A DNA stretch of 64,000 nucleotides from Acinetobacter lwoffii (GCF_019343495.1 NZ_CP072549.1:1302001-1366000); one strand, 5' to 3'. Counted from the stretch's first letter, positions 19,079 through 29,435 are shown. Notes: generated by a model from the sequence alone, not told the origin. Numbers and translations are program-made.

Positions 19079-21913
19079 TTATTCAGCGTCGATCGCAAGC
19101 GCGTCGTTGATGAGCTGAGCTTGTTGTTTTGCATGCAAATATGGTGAACCACATGCCGGTGCAGCAGAAGCTTCACGGCCTGCATAGCTAATACGTACTT
19201 GTTTACCCGCTTTCATCACGTCGTCATATAGACGCGGTGCGATGAACAACCAAGCGCCTTGGTTCTTCGGTTCTTCTTGCGCCCAAACAAGTTCTTTCAC
19301 GTTTGGATATTGCGCAAGCACTTCTGCCAGGCGTTTTTCTGGGTATGGATATAATTGTTCAATACGTACAATTGCAGTGTTGTTCAATTCTTTTTCACGA
19401 CGTTTTTCAACTAGGTCGTAATACACCTTACCACCACACAGAACCAGACGGGTTACATCTGACTTGTTGATGTTGTCTACTTCATCAATCACGGTCTGGA
19501 ATGTACCGTTTGCAAGCTCTTCAAGGCTAGATACAGCAAGCTTGTGACGAAGTAAAGACTTCGGCGAAGTAACAATCAATGGCTTACGGATTGGACGAAT
19601 CGCTTGACGACGTAATGCGTGGAAAATCTGCGCAGGCGTAGTCGGTGTGATGACTTGCATGTTGTCTTCAGCACATAGCTGCAAGAAACGTTCCAAACGT
19701 GCAGATGAATGTTCTGGACCTTGACCTTCAAAACCGTGTGGAAGAAGCATAGTTAAGCCACATACACGCTCCCATTTGGTTTCACCAGATGAGATGAACT
19801 GGTCAATGACAACCTGTGCACAGTTTGCGAAGTCACCGAATTGTGCTTCCCAGATGATCAAACTCTTAGGAAGAGTCGTCGCATAACCATATTCAAATGC
19901 CAATACAGCCATTTCTGACAACAAAGAGTCATAGATTGCAGTACGCGGCTGGTTTTCTTTCAGGTTACACAGTGGAAGATAAGTTGAACCATCTACCTGA
20001 TTATGCAGTTTTGCATGACGGTGTGAGAAAGTACCACGACCTACGTCTTCACCCGTTAAACGAAGCAAGTAACCATCATCTAGTACAGTTGCATACGCCA
20101 GAGTTTCAGCAGCACCCCAGTTCAGAGGCATTTCACCCGTTTGCATTTTCAGACGGTCATCAATTACTTTTGCAACTTGACGCTGCATCACGAAGCCTTC
20201 AGGAAGCTCACGCATTTTCTTGCCAAGCTCTTTTAGACGTTCGATTGGGAAAGTTGTATCCCACTCGTCTGTGTACTCATGACCTAAGTAAGGAGTCCAA
20301 TCCACAAACATTTTTTTGTTTGGTTCAAGTACCAGTGCATTGGCAACGTGATTACCCGCTTCCAGGTCTGCACGGTAGTTTTCAACCATTTGATCTGCAC
20401 TTGCGCGATCAAGAACACCCTGTTGTACCAATTGATCCGCATAAAGCGTACGCGTAGTCGCTTTCTTGTTAATCACTTGATACATCATTGGTTGAGTTGC
20501 AGCTGGCTCATCCGCTTCGTTATGACCACGACGACGGTAGCAGAACATGTCAATCACAACGTCTTTACGGAAGGTATGACGGAAGTCATGTGCCAATTGT
20601 GAAATGAACACCACAGCTTCAGGATCATCACCATTCACATGGAAGATCGGTGCCTGAATCATTTTTGCGATGTCAGTACAGTATTCTGTAGAACGTGCGT
20701 CACGTGGATCAGACGTCGTGAAACCAACCTGGTTGTTAATTACAATGTGCACTGTACCACCCACGGTATAACCGCGAGTTTGTGACATCTGGAAAGTTTC
20801 CTGGTTAACGCCCTGACCTGCAAATGCAGCATCACCGTGTACGATTAGTGGCAATACGTCATCGCCGCCAATGTCTTTACGACGTACTTGACGTGCACGT
20901 ACCGAACCTTCAACCACAGGGCCTACGATTTCAAGGTGTGACGGGTTAAACGCCAATGCCAAGTGAACTTCGCCACCTGGAGTCATCACGTTAGATGAGA
21001 AGCCTTGGTGATACTTAACGTCACCAGAACCTTTCTTGTGAATAGATTTACCTTCGAACTCACCAAACAGGTCAGCCGGGTTCTTACCCATGATGTTAAC
21101 AAGAAGGTTTAAACGGCCGCGGTGAGGCATACCGATCACAACTTCTTTACAGCCTACAGAACCTGCACGCTGAATAATTTCATTGACCATCGGGATGAAT
21201 GCTTCACCACCTTCAACACCGAAACGTTTGGCACCAACGAATTTATTACCAAGATATTTTTCTAGGCCTTCAGCTGCAGTTAAACGCTCAAGGACATGTT
21301 TCTTTTGATCAGCATTGAAGCCATATTGACCGCGTGCACTTTCTAGACGTTGTTGAATCCAACGTTTTTCTTTGGTGTCCACGATGTGCATGTATTCAGC
21401 ACCGATTGAACCACAGTAAGTGGCTTCCATTGACTGAACCATTTCAGCCAAAGTCGCTTCTTCTTTACCGATCGCCAGGTTACCAGTATTGAATACTGTG
21501 TCTAAGTCAGACTGAGTCAAACCATGCGCAGCAAGATCTAGATCAGGCACAACTTCACGCTTCGCCAAACCTAATGGATCCAGTTTTGCTTTCTGGTGGC
21601 CACGGTTACGGTAAGCAGCAATCAGCTGTAGCACGCCAATTTGACGACGTTCATGCTCTGAGCTGACTGTCGACTGAACAATAGGCTGAATACGGCTTGA
21701 ATTGCGACCTAAAAGTAGGAATTGCTCACGTACATTACTGTGTGGTTGATCACCTTTTGGGAATTTATCGAAGTACGCTCTCCAGTCAGCACCCACTGAG
21801 TCTGGAGCAGTCAGATACTGCTCATAAAGTTCTTCAATATACGCTGCACTATCAGCGGAAAGTTCAGTGTCAAGACGCAGAGCGTCAGCAACTTCTTGCA
21901 TTTGTGGACCCAT
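19079..21913 (-). CDS. sucA: 2-oxoglutarate dehydrogenase E1 component
   Basis: Thiamine-diphosphate decarboxylase of the complex, oxidising 2-oxoglutarate. 944 residues from ATG at 21913; a second in-frame ATG four codons in (MQEVADALRL) is better spaced from the TAGGAA ribosome site and may be the true start. Seen: the E1 N-terminal segment AAYIEELYEQYLTAPDSVGADWRAYFD, MPHRGRLNLLVNIMGK, and the TPP/Mg motif GDAAFAGQGVNQET...INNQVGFTTSDP. First gene of sucA-sucB-lpdA. An 809-base gap with a terminator separates it from sdhB, so it is transcribed separately or by read-through. Confidence 0.98.
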   Translation of the reverse strand: MGPQMQEVADALRLDTELSADSAAYIEELYEQYLTAPDSVGADWRAYFDKFPKGDQPHSNVREQFLLLGRNSSRIQPIVQSTVSSEHERRQIGVLQLIAAYRNRGHQKAKLDPLGLAKREVVPDLDLAAHGLTQSDLDTVFNTGNLAIGKEEATLAEMVQSMEATYCGSIGAEYMHIVDTKEKRWIQQRLESARGQYGFNADQKKHVLERLTAAEGLEKYLGNKFVGAKRFGVEGGEAFIPMVNEIIQRAGSVGCKEVVIGMPHRGRLNLLVNIMGKNPADLFGEFEGKSIHKKGSGDVKYHQGFSSNVMTPGGEVHLALAFNPSHLEIVGPVVEGSVRARQVRRKDIGGDDVLPLIVHGDAAFAGQGVNQETFQMSQTRGYTVGGTVHIVINNQVGFTTSDPRDARSTEYCTDIAKMIQAPIFHVNGDDPEAVVFISQLAHDFRHTFRKDVVIDMFCYRRRGHNEADEPAATQPMMYQVINKKATTRTLYADQLVQQGVLDRASADQMVENYRADLEAGNHVANALVLEPNKKMFVDWTPYLGHEYTDEWDTTFPIERLKELGKKMRELPEGFVMQRQVAKVIDDRLKMQTGEMPLNWGAAETLAYATVLDDGYLLRLTGEDVGRGTFSHRHAKLHNQVDGSTYLPLCNLKENQPRTAIYDSLLSEMAVLAFEYGYATTLPKSLIIWEAQFGDFANCAQVVIDQFISSGETKWERVCGLTMLLPHGFEGQGPEHSSARLERFLQLCAEDNMQVITPTTPAQIFHALRRQAIRPIRKPLIVTSPKSLLRHKLAVSSLEELANGTFQTVIDEVDNINKSDVTRLVLCGGKVYYDLVEKRREKELNNTAIVRIEQLYPYPEKRLAEVLAQYPNVKELVWAQEEPKNQGAWLFIAPRLYDDVMKAGKQVRISYAGREASAAPACGSPYLHAKQQAQLINDALAIDAE

Positions 21914-22667
21914 TTCCTATTGCAAAAACATTTTCAGGATGCTTTTTAAGCAAAACCCAGGATTATTAGCATCAAATTGGTAATATGATACTAGTCCCCC
22001 ATAAGGCATAAGCCATGAGGCGTTATCACCACACCAAGAAAATCTTGATATGTTTAATGAACAATAACGCCCCTCAGCGGCATCATCACTCATTGAATAC
22101 CCGATCGTGACCGAGCAATTTTTTGCAAATCGACTTAGAAAAAACAAAGATTTAAACTATATTTTTTCTAAAGCGACTTTGACTTACATTTATATACCAG
22201 TCTCTACTTTTTCCGTGTTTAAAAAATGTACATCGGCCCACACATTTTTTAAATATAGTCTTGTGCTAAATGCTATCACGATCTCGACTAATCAATTGAT
22301 TTTTTTGACGAGGAACGCATGTTTTTTAGTCAAATACTTCCGTCAGAAATTACTCTAACATAGGGAGCTTTAAATGAAAAACACATTCAGCGTAGACTAA
22401 AGTCCTACATCTTTTTGATAAACAAAAAGAGAGTAAATCTTCCAATCCACTCCCTTTGCAACTTTGCGTTATATAATAACATTATTGAAAACCTTTTTCA
22501 GTCCAGAATTACATCTAAAAATCATAAATACCTCAAACAACATCATAATAGTGCATAAATCCGACCAGAATGCTCTGCAATGATTCATCACTCGATTTGA
22601 TCATATGAGATACAGCACCAATAACAGCAGTTTTCGCTACCACTGTTCGTTTATGGAGCCCTATAAA
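21914..22667. other. Long gene-free region upstream of sucA
   Basis: AT-rich, no supported gene, tRNA or repeat on either strand; short open frames here lack ribosome sites and resemble no family. Most likely holds the sucA promoter and regulatory sites. I could not place a convincing promoter. Confidence 0.5.
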
Positions 22668-22697
22668 GCAAAAAGCACACCAAGTGGTGTGCTTTTT
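22668..22697 (-). terminator. Terminator of sdhCDAB
   Basis: AAAAAGCACACC / GGTGTGCTTTTT stem with short loop, 26 bases past the sdhB stop; A-run on the + strand supplies the T-tail. Confidence 0.85.
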
Positions 22698-22722
22698 GAA
22701 AAACTGTTTATTGCAGTCTAAA

Positions 22723-23433
22723 TTAGCCAGCCATATCTAGAAGCATGTTACGGATGTGACCGATTGCTTTAGTTGGGTTCAAGCCTTTAGGACATACAGA
22801 TACACAGTTCATAATGCCTTTACAACGGAACAATGAGAACGGGTCGTCTAGACGAGCCAAACGCTCTTGTGTTCCCGTATCACGCGAGTCAATGATGAAG
22901 CGGTAAGCGTTCAACAATGCTGAAGGACCCAAGAACTTGTCCGGGTTCCACCAGAATGACGGGCATGAAGTTGAACAGCATGCACAAAGAATACACTCAT
23001 ACAGACCATCAAGATGCTCACGCTCTTCAGGAGACTGTAAACGTTCCTTAGGCGGTGCAGGCTGGTTGTTGATCAAGAATGGATGGATCTTGTTGTACTG
23101 ATCATAGAACTGGTTCATGTCAACCACCAGATCTTTCACTACAGGAAGACCAGGCAATGGACGAACAGTAATTTCATTTGGTAAATCGTTCAGGTTCCAA
23201 AGACACGCCAAACCGTTTTTACCATTGATGTTCACGCCATCAGAACCACAAATACCTTCACGACATGAACGACGGAACGTTAAAGTTTCGTCCTGTACTT
23301 TTAATGCGAGAAGTGCGTCAAGCAACATACGGTGCTTGTCAGTCAGTTCCAGCTTAAAAGTTTGCATGTACGGTGCTTTATCCTTGTCAGGATCGTAGCG
23401 GTAGATATGAAATGTACGAGTACCTCTACTCAT
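22723..23433 (-). CDS. sdhB: Succinate dehydrogenase iron-sulfur subunit
   Basis: 236 residues. Electron-transfer subunit of complex II. 2Fe-2S ligands in SCREGICGSDG...GLAC (about 55-76), then CILCACCSTSCPSFWW for the 4Fe-4S cluster and CKGIMNCVSVCPKGLNP for the 3Fe-4S/4Fe-4S ligands. Ribosome site GGAGAATTCAG before ATG. Last gene of sdhCDAB, 14 bases after sdhA, followed by a terminator. Confidence 0.98.
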   Translation of the reverse strand: MSRGTRTFHIYRYDPDKDKAPYMQTFKLELTDKHRMLLDALLALKVQDETLTFRRSCREGICGSDGVNINGKNGLACLWNLNDLPNEITVRPLPGLPVVKDLVVDMNQFYDQYNKIHPFLINNQPAPPKERLQSPEEREHLDGLYECILCACCSTSCPSFWWNPDKFLGPSALLNAYRFIIDSRDTGTQERLARLDDPFSLFRCKGIMNCVSVCPKGLNPTKAIGHIRNMLLDMAG

Positions 23434-23447
23434 CTGAATTCTCCTGA

Positions 23448-25346
23448 TTAGAATGTACGTGGTTTAGGTGGAATCGCGTCAACCGACAATGGACGGTAAC
23501 GAACTGGCTTATACTCTAGACGGTTGTCTGCAGAGAACCATAAAGTGTGCTTCATCCACTCATCATCACGACGACCATATGGGTATTCAGCATGGTCTGG
23601 AGACTCTTCAAAGTCTACAACCGTATGTGCACCACGGCATTCTTTACGAGCAGCAGCTGAAATAAGCGTTGCTTTCGCAACTTCATACAAGTTTTCAACT
23701 TCAAGTGCTTCAATACGTGCAGTGTTAAATACTTTAGATTTGTCTTTCAAGTGAATGTTGCGTACGCGCGGTTCAATTGCAAGAATCTGCTTCACACCTT
23801 CGTCCAGAAGCGCAGATGTACGGAATACACCAGCATGATCTTGAACGATGTCACGGATTGCATCAGCAACGTCTTGAGCATTCTCACCTGTAGTTGATTC
23901 GTCAAGTTTACGAATACGTTCAACAGTTTCTTGAAGCACAGTTGTTGGAAGCGGCTCATATTCACCATCGTGCTGTTTAGTAACATATTCAATGATATGT
24001 TGACCAGCAGCCTTACCAAATACAACCAAGTCAAGCAATGAGTTCGTACCTAGACGGTTCGCACCGTGTACAGATACACATGAACATTCACCGATTGCAT
24101 AGAAGCCTTTTACTGGCTTAGCAAAATCACGACCTTCGGCATTGGTAGAGTAAACGTCAGTGTCTTTGTTGTAGTTAGCAACAAGCGCTTCAGTTTCACG
24201 AGACTCAGGAACAACCACCTGACCATGAATATTCGTTGGAATACCACCCATTTGGTAATGGATTGTTGGTACTACAGGAATTGGCTCTTTAGTGATGTCA
24301 ACGTTCGCGAATTTCTTGCCAATCTCGAATACAGATGGAAGACGTTTCATGATCGTATCCGCACCTAGGTGCGTCATATCAAGCAGGATGTAATCGCCTT
24401 TAGGACCACAACCACGACCTTCTTTGATCTCTTGATCCATAGAACGTGATACGAAGTCACGTGGCGCCAAGTCTTTCAAAGTTGGTGCATAACGTTCCAT
24501 GAACGGTTCGCCGTCTTTGTTACGAAGGATTGCACCTTCACCACGACAACCTTCAGTCAACAATACGCCTGCGCCCGCAACACCCGTTGGGTGGAATTGC
24601 CAGAATTCCATATCTTGTAATGGAATACCTGCACGAGCAGCCATACCAAGACCGTCACCAGTGTTGATATAAGCGTTTGTAGATGCACGGTAAACACGAC
24701 CAGCACCACCAGTAGCGAACAAAGTCGCTTTTGCTTGGAATACTGCAATTTTACCAGTTTCCTGGTCAATTGCTGTAACACCTAAAACGTCGCCTTTTTC
24801 GTTACGGATCAGGTCAAGCGCAATCCATTCTACGAAGAACTGAGTGCCCATTTTCACGTTGCTTTGATAAAGTGTGTGAAGAAGTGCGTGACCGGTACGG
24901 TCGGCAGCAGCACATGCACGTGGCACAGCTTTTTCACCGTAGTTTGCTGAGTGACCACCAAATGGACGTTGGTAAATTGTACCATCAGCATTACGGTCGA
25001 ATGGCATACCCAGGTGTTCAAGTTCATAAACCACTTGAGGCGCTTCACGAGTCATGAACTCGATTGCATCTTGGTCACCTAACCAGTCCGAACCTTTTAC
25101 AGTGTCGTAGAAGTGGTAGTGCCAGTTATCTTCTTGCATATTACCAAGAGATGCACCAATACCACCCTGCGCTGCAACAGTGTGCGAACGAGTTGGGAAT
25201 ACTTTAGTCAGAACCGCAACTTTCAAACCAGCTTGAGCAAGTTGGTAAGACGCACGCATACCTGAACCACCACCACCAACGATGACAGCATCGAAAGTTT
25301 CGTGCGGAATATTTGTGTAATCTTCTTTAGGGTTTATAGCGCCCAT
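23448..25346 (-). CDS. sdhA: Succinate dehydrogenase flavoprotein subunit
   Basis: 632 residues. Oxidises succinate to fumarate with covalently bound FAD. Dinucleotide fold AVIVGGGGSGMRASYQLA (20-37), the FAD-linking His in TRSHTVAAQGG, catalytic HPTGVAGAGVLLTEGCRGEG and RSMDQEI with the active-site Arg, and the C-terminal HAEYPYGRRDDEWMKHT. Ribosome site AGGAAACAATC before ATG. 12 bases after sdhD; operon member. Confidence 0.98.
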   Translation of the reverse strand: MGAINPKEDYTNIPHETFDAVIVGGGGSGMRASYQLAQAGLKVAVLTKVFPTRSHTVAAQGGIGASLGNMQEDNWHYHFYDTVKGSDWLGDQDAIEFMTREAPQVVYELEHLGMPFDRNADGTIYQRPFGGHSANYGEKAVPRACAAADRTGHALLHTLYQSNVKMGTQFFVEWIALDLIRNEKGDVLGVTAIDQETGKIAVFQAKATLFATGGAGRVYRASTNAYINTGDGLGMAARAGIPLQDMEFWQFHPTGVAGAGVLLTEGCRGEGAILRNKDGEPFMERYAPTLKDLAPRDFVSRSMDQEIKEGRGCGPKGDYILLDMTHLGADTIMKRLPSVFEIGKKFANVDITKEPIPVVPTIHYQMGGIPTNIHGQVVVPESRETEALVANYNKDTDVYSTNAEGRDFAKPVKGFYAIGECSCVSVHGANRLGTNSLLDLVVFGKAAGQHIIEYVTKQHDGEYEPLPTTVLQETVERIRKLDESTTGENAQDVADAIRDIVQDHAGVFRTSALLDEGVKQILAIEPRVRNIHLKDKSKVFNTARIEALEVENLYEVAKATLISAAARKECRGAHTVVDFEESPDHAEYPYGRRDDEWMKHTLWFSADNRLEYKPVRYRPLSVDAIPPKPRTF

Positions 25347-25358
25347 GATTGTTTCCTA

Positions 25359-25724
25359 TCAATTCGCCCAAAAAATCTGGATCGCCCAGATTGCATATGC
25401 AAGTACAGCAATGATCACTGCTGAAGTCAGTACAAGGCGTAAACCTGAAGCTGAAGGACCCATTTGACGAGTAGTCACATAATCCGTGAATACCTGCCAC
25501 ATGCCGATCCATGCGTGTGCAACAAGAGATAAGACCGCCAACAAAGACATGATCTTCATTGGAACTGTCATCATAAAGCCGTACCACTGTTCAAAGTTGA
25601 AACCACCATTCAGTAGAATCCAACCCAGTACAACAACGGTATAAACAGCTAGAACTACAGCACTGACACGTTGGAGAAACCAATCGCGAGAACCTGAACC
25701 TGTTAAACCAGTAGCGCTTTTCAT
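25359..25724 (-). CDS. sdhD: Succinate dehydrogenase membrane anchor subunit
   Basis: 121 residues from MKSATGLTGSG. The start was chosen because its ATG shares one base with the sdhC stop (TAATG), a classic coupling junction; an ATG five codons upstream (25739) is less likely. Three hydrophobic helices (about 15-36, 50-75, 95-120). His in LVAHAWIGMWQV is the likely haem b ligand, with DYV below it for quinone contact. Anchors SdhAB with SdhC. Confidence 0.94.
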   Translation of the reverse strand: MKSATGLTGSGSRDWFLQRVSAVVLAVYTVVVLGWILLNGGFNFEQWYGFMMTVPMKIMSLLAVLSLVAHAWIGMWQVFTDYVTTRQMGPSASGLRLVLTSAVIIAVLAYAIWAIQIFWAN

Positions 25725-26122
25725 TAGAGTACGATCCATACAAATGCTGCAACAATACCGATTGCAGACAAGATTAATGCGATAGTAGATGCAACACGGC
25801 CACTTTCTAGTTCTTCAGCAACGCCAATGTCAGCAAGTAAATGCTTAACACCCGCAATAAAGTGAAAAATCAAGCCGGCGACAAATACCCATACAATGAA
25901 ACGAACAATGAAACCGTTAAAGATTTCTTGAACTTGCGCAAAACCTTCAGGCGAAGACAATGACTTGTCTAAAATCCATAGAAGGACCGGTACGAGTAAG
26001 AATACGATAACACCTGAAAGACGGTGTAGAATTGATGCAATAGCCACGGGTGATTTTAAGTTTACTTCTAAAACTTGACCCATGGACAAATTGACAGGTC
26101 TGTTGCTTTTCACAGCGGGCAT
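25724..26122 (-). CDS. sdhC: Succinate dehydrogenase cytochrome b556 subunit
   Basis: 132 residues from MPAVKSNRPV. Three membrane helices (about 28-50, 68-92, 108-130). Conserved SIASILHRLSG-type segment (IASILHRLSGV, about 28-38) with the quinone-site Ser/Arg, and His in GLIFHFIAGVKHLLADIG for haem. The AGG ribosome element overlaps the ATG, so a GTG at residue 4, better spaced, could be the real start. First gene of sdhCDAB. Confidence 0.94.
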   Translation of the reverse strand: MPAVKSNRPVNLSMGQVLEVNLKSPVAIASILHRLSGVIVFLLVPVLLWILDKSLSSPEGFAQVQEIFNGFIVRFIVWVFVAGLIFHFIAGVKHLLADIGVAEELESGRVASTIALILSAIGIVAAFVWIVL

Positions 26123-26220
26123 CCTGTAAGTAAAAACTCCATCCGGAGTTTGTTGGAATTAATTCGAAGGAAAGCTGGCATTCTCAGGCAAATGCATGCC
26201 TAAAATCAAAACGACACTGA

Positions 26221-26249
26221 ATTATAAAACGTGAACTATTAAAATACAA
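26221..26249 (-). promoter_or_regulatory. Candidate promoter of sdhCDAB
   Basis: Read on the minus strand: TTGTAT (26249-26244), 17-base spacer, perfect TATAAT (26226-26221); start of transcription about 26214, giving a leader near 90 bases. Confidence 0.45.
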
Positions 26250-27010
26250 ACGGCTGAATTTGGCTTTTTGGATAAAAAACTATTAAATAAGAATCATTAA
26301 CAACAATAAGTCAGACTTTATATATTATTCCACCCTTTCAATTCCTATCTATATGATTGTTTTTAAATAATTAAGATGATTAATTTACTCGGTTTTCAGC
26401 CTACAGGACCATGTTTGAGTTTTAGACTAAAGACGCACAGTTCCATCACAAATATTATTTAAATCTCTTTTTAATTCAGATTTAAATCAAGCGCCTATAT
26501 TTAACAGACCACTTGCCCCAATTCAGCAGCAGCACAGTGATTCAGATAACCTGATGTTAAATAGCGACTTAGTGCATCAGATGATGGGTTTTTCAATCAA
26601 TTTGAAGCATTTAGATTCAAAAAATCATTCATTTATTTTTATACTGCTTACCTTTGCTGCAAAGTTGGCCATTTATTAAGCTATTTTTTAATCAATTAAA
26701 CCGGATTTAAAATTCAATTAATTGCTTTTATTTATAATTCCACCTGTGAAATTCAGCTTGGTAAAAACGATGTAAGTTATGAGATTTATATAGTTTTAAG
26801 CATATTCACCTTAATCTCTCACTATTTTCGCTCGCATTTCTTACTACGAAAAAACGCTTACAAATGCCCAGGCAGTCTATTTTTTTCTGCATCTCTGCAT
26901 CAATTTGACTTATTATAGAGGTTTGATGCTGTGATTTTACTGAACTTTTTATACTGAGCGAATATGACTAAACCGCTGTGCGGCCGCCATTTTTTCATCC
27001 ATAAGTATAA

Positions 27011-27043
27011 TTGACAAAATTTCAGTACTCACTAATCTTATAG
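27011..27043 (+). promoter_or_regulatory. Candidate gltA promoter region
   Basis: Perfect TTGACA (27011-27016). Possible -10 elements are TAATCT (27033-27038, 16-base spacer) or TTATAG (27038-27043, spacing too long), so the -10 is uncertain. Leader to the gltA ATG would be about 80 bases. Confidence 0.4.
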
Positions 27044-27127
27044 CAAATTTTTGATCCGTCCGTTTTGTGCATTAAAAGATTGATAGACAAAGCGGATATA
27101 CATTCACCAGGACAGGAGATCTATTGA

Positions 27128-28402
27128 ATGTCTGAAGCAACTGGCAAGAAAGCCGTTTTACAGCTTGATGGCAAAGAAATTGAACTACCAATTTACAGCG
27201 GCACATTGGGCCCAGATGTAATCGACGTTAAAGATGTGTTGGCTGCAGGTCACTTTACTTTTGATCCTGGTTTTATGGCGACAGCTGCGTGCGAGTCTAA
27301 AATCACGTTCATCGATGGTAACAAAGGTGTACTTTTACACCGCGGCTACCCAATCGATCAATTGGCGACTAAAGCTGATTACCTGGAAACTTGCTATTTA
27401 TTGTTAAATGGCGAACTTCCAACTGCTGAGCAAAAAGAAGAATTTGACGCTAAAGTACGTAACCATACGATGGTTCACGATCAAGTTAGCCGTTTCTACA
27501 ATGGTTTCCGTCGTGATGCGCATCCTATGGCGATCATGGTAGGTGTGGTTGGTGCGTTGTCTGCGTTCTATCACAACAACCTTGACATCGAAGATGTGAA
27601 CCACCGTGAAATCACTGCGATTCGTTTAATCGCGAAGATTCCTACGCTGGCGGCTTGGAGCTACAAGTACACCATTGGTCAACCATTCGTTTACCCACGT
27701 AATGACCTTGGTTATGCAGAAAACTTCCTGCACATGATGTTTGCTACTCCTGCAGATCGTGATTACAAAGTTGATCCGATCCTTGCAAAAGCAATGGACC
27801 GTATCTTCACGCTTCATGCTGACCACGAACAAAATGCTTCTACGTCTACCGTACGTTTAGCTGGTTCTACTGGTGCTAACCCGTATGCATGTATCGCTGC
27901 TGGTATATCTGCACTTTGGGGTCCTGCTCATGGCGGCGCTAACGAAGCTGTTCTTAAGATGCTTGACGAAATCGGCACTGTAGAAAACGTTGCTGGCTTC
28001 ATGGAAAAAGTGAAGACTAAAGAAGTTAAACTGATGGGCTTTGGTCACCGAGTTTACAAAAACTTCGATCCACGCGCGAAAGTAATGAAAGAAACTTGTG
28101 ACGAAGTTCTTGGTGCACTTGGCATCAATGATCCACAGCTTGCATTGGCTATGGAACTTGAACGTATCGCACTTTCTGACGAATACTTCATCAAGCGTAA
28201 CCTTTACCCAAACGTAGACTTCTACTCAGGTATCATCCTTAAAGCGATTGGTATCCCGACTGAAATGTTTACTGTGATCTTCGCGCTTGCACGTACTGTT
28301 GGCTGGATCAGCCACTGGTTAGAAATGCACAGCGGTCCTTACAAGATCGGTCGTCCTCGTCAGCTTTACACTGGCGAAGTTCAACGCGATATCGTTCGTT
28401 AA
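27128..28402 (+). CDS. gltA: Citrate synthase, type II
   Basis: Condenses acetyl-CoA and oxaloacetate to citrate. 424 residues, the length of the hexameric, NADH-sensitive Gram-negative enzyme, with the N-terminal beta-rich extension ([27 protein letters not shown]). Catalytic triad visible: His268 in GPAHGGANE, His307 in [15 protein letters not shown], Asp364 in NVDFYSG. Ribosome site CAGGAGATCTATTGA before ATG. Divergent from sdhCDAB across a 1-kb gap; monocistronic with its own terminator. Confidence 0.98.
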   Translation: MSEATGKKAVLQLDGKEIELPIYSGTLGPDVIDVKDVLAAGHFTFDPGFMATAACESKITFIDGNKGVLLHRGYPIDQLATKADYLETCYLLLNGELPTAEQKEEFDAKVRNHTMVHDQVSRFYNGFRRDAHPMAIMVGVVGALSAFYHNNLDIEDVNHREITAIRLIAKIPTLAAWSYKYTIGQPFVYPRNDLGYAENFLHMMFATPADRDYKVDPILAKAMDRIFTLHADHEQNASTSTVRLAGSTGANPYACIAAGISALWGPAHGGANEAVLKMLDEIGTVENVAGFMEKVKTKEVKLMGFGHRVYKNFDPRAKVMKETCDEVLGALGINDPQLALAMELERIALSDEYFIKRNLYPNVDFYSGIILKAIGIPTEMFTVIFALARTVGWISHWLEMHSGPYKIGRPRQLYTGEVQRDIVR

Positions 28403-28424
28403 TTCGAACCGCGTCGAAAGACTC

Positions 28425-28454
28425 AAAAAAACCACCCTCTTGGGTGGTTTTTTT
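28425..28454 (+). terminator. Terminator of gltA
   Basis: AAAACCACCC / GGGTGGTTTT with TCTT loop and T-run. Confidence 0.9.
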
Positions 28455-28558
28455 AGTGCTGACAAAAACCTACAAAAAATTGACCTGAAACGTTTTAAAA
28501 TGAATATATCAAAATCATATTCACGGATTAAGTCACCTAAAAACAGGATGTATATTGA

Positions 28559-29062
28559 ATGCTGGTGTATTTTCTGCCCTTTATTTTGAGACTGGTTCGT
28601 TTTGAACAGTTTAAGTGCCGCAGTTTAACGCCTGGTGAAATCAAAATTTCCCAACAGGTATTTGGCAACCTTATCGAATATTCCCGCGTTAAAATCATGA
28701 ATCACCCCTACCTGCCCTGGCAATCCAAACATGTCATTATGGCGCCCAGTGGCTACATCCATGTACGCAATTTAAATTATCGGGAAGATTATTCGCGCGA
28801 GAGTCTGTCTTATCAAGCGCTGTTTATTCATGAGATGGCACATATTTATCAACATCAATGTCAGATCAATGTGCTTTTAAAAGGGGCATTTTTACAAAGT
28901 GCTTATTTTCTCAGCTTGGGAAAATATAATCCGTACAAATATAAATTTAATCCCCACAAATCATTTTCAACCTACAATATTGAACAGCAAGGCGATATTG
29001 CCCGGGATATTTTTCTAAAAAAAATTCCGAATATTATTTTAAACTCACAAATAAACAGATGA
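28559..29062 (+). CDS. Putative HExxH zinc metalloprotein, unknown family
   Basis: 167 residues. Zinc-peptidase signature FIHEMAHIYQHQ (about 99-110), and downstream YNIEQQGDIARD (about 140-151), where a Glu could be the third zinc ligand, as in gluzincin-like domains. A hydrophobic N-terminus (MLVYFLPFILRLVRF) may be a membrane anchor rather than a cleaved signal. AGGATG lies about 9 bases before ATG. The HEMAH/EQQG layout is similar to small 'Vgr/Rhs-related' proteins, but no secretion-system gene is near. Enzyme activity is inferred only. Confidence 0.7.
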   Translation: MLVYFLPFILRLVRFEQFKCRSLTPGEIKISQQVFGNLIEYSRVKIMNHPYLPWQSKHVIMAPSGYIHVRNLNYREDYSRESLSYQALFIHEMAHIYQHQCQINVLLKGAFLQSAYFLSLGKYNPYKYKFNPHKSFSTYNIEQQGDIARDIFLKKIPNIILNSQINR

Positions 29063-29435
29063 TATTTAATCAGTTTAATTCCAAAGAAAATAGATAAGGC
29101 ATATTTTAAAAGCCAAAATTTCGACTTCAATCTTTAAATCTACATAAGCCTAGATGCATAAAAAATCAGCATATTTTCTAATTTTATATAATAACTTTTT
29201 TCACTCAATGCCTGTTCTGCTAAATCAACTCTAGCTTATCGATAAAATTTCGATAAAATAGGCCGGTATGATTATTTTGCATCGCACATTAAGATTCAAT
29301 GATCATGCGATAAAAAGTTTTTTTATTTAAGCCATTTGGCATTTTATGAATATCGAAGTGCACTCAACTGAATAATTAGAATTATAAAAATCAGTAATTT
29401 AGTGTATCAACCTATAGGAATAGGATTTACTTGGA
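29063..29435. other. Gene-free AT-rich gap before nadE
   Basis: No gene supported. Contains an imperfect tandem 11-mer TCGATAAAAT(T/A) at 29239-29260 that could be an operator; otherwise nothing recognised. Confidence 0.4.

Larger units (their letters stand above)
26123..27127. other. 1-kb divergent intergenic region between sdhC and gltA
   Basis: No gene, tRNA, repeat or terminator supported. Strongly AT-rich. Candidate promoters lie at its edges (sdhC side 26221-26249, gltA side near 27011). The middle 700 bases are unexplained. Confidence 0.5.

Noticed and set aside
22107..22358. Possible protein gene in the sdhB-sucA gap
   Set aside because: No ribosome site, low-complexity AT-driven composition and an open frame on the other strand in the same place; treated as chance.
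21914..22722. sucA-type metabolite riboswitch
   Set aside because: Known sucA-linked motifs belong to other lineages and no conserved stem set with a ribosome-site lock was recognised.
26963..27013. 16-codon leader-peptide-like frame (MTKPLCGRHFFIHKYN) upstream of gltA
   Set aside because: It ends at the candidate -35 element of the gltA promoter, so it would lie outside the gltA message; no attenuator hairpin follows.
28559..29062. Type VI (Vgr/Rhs) secretion remnant
   Set aside because: Only the HEMAH/EQQG resemblance supports it; no VgrG, PAAR, Rhs or immunity gene nearby.
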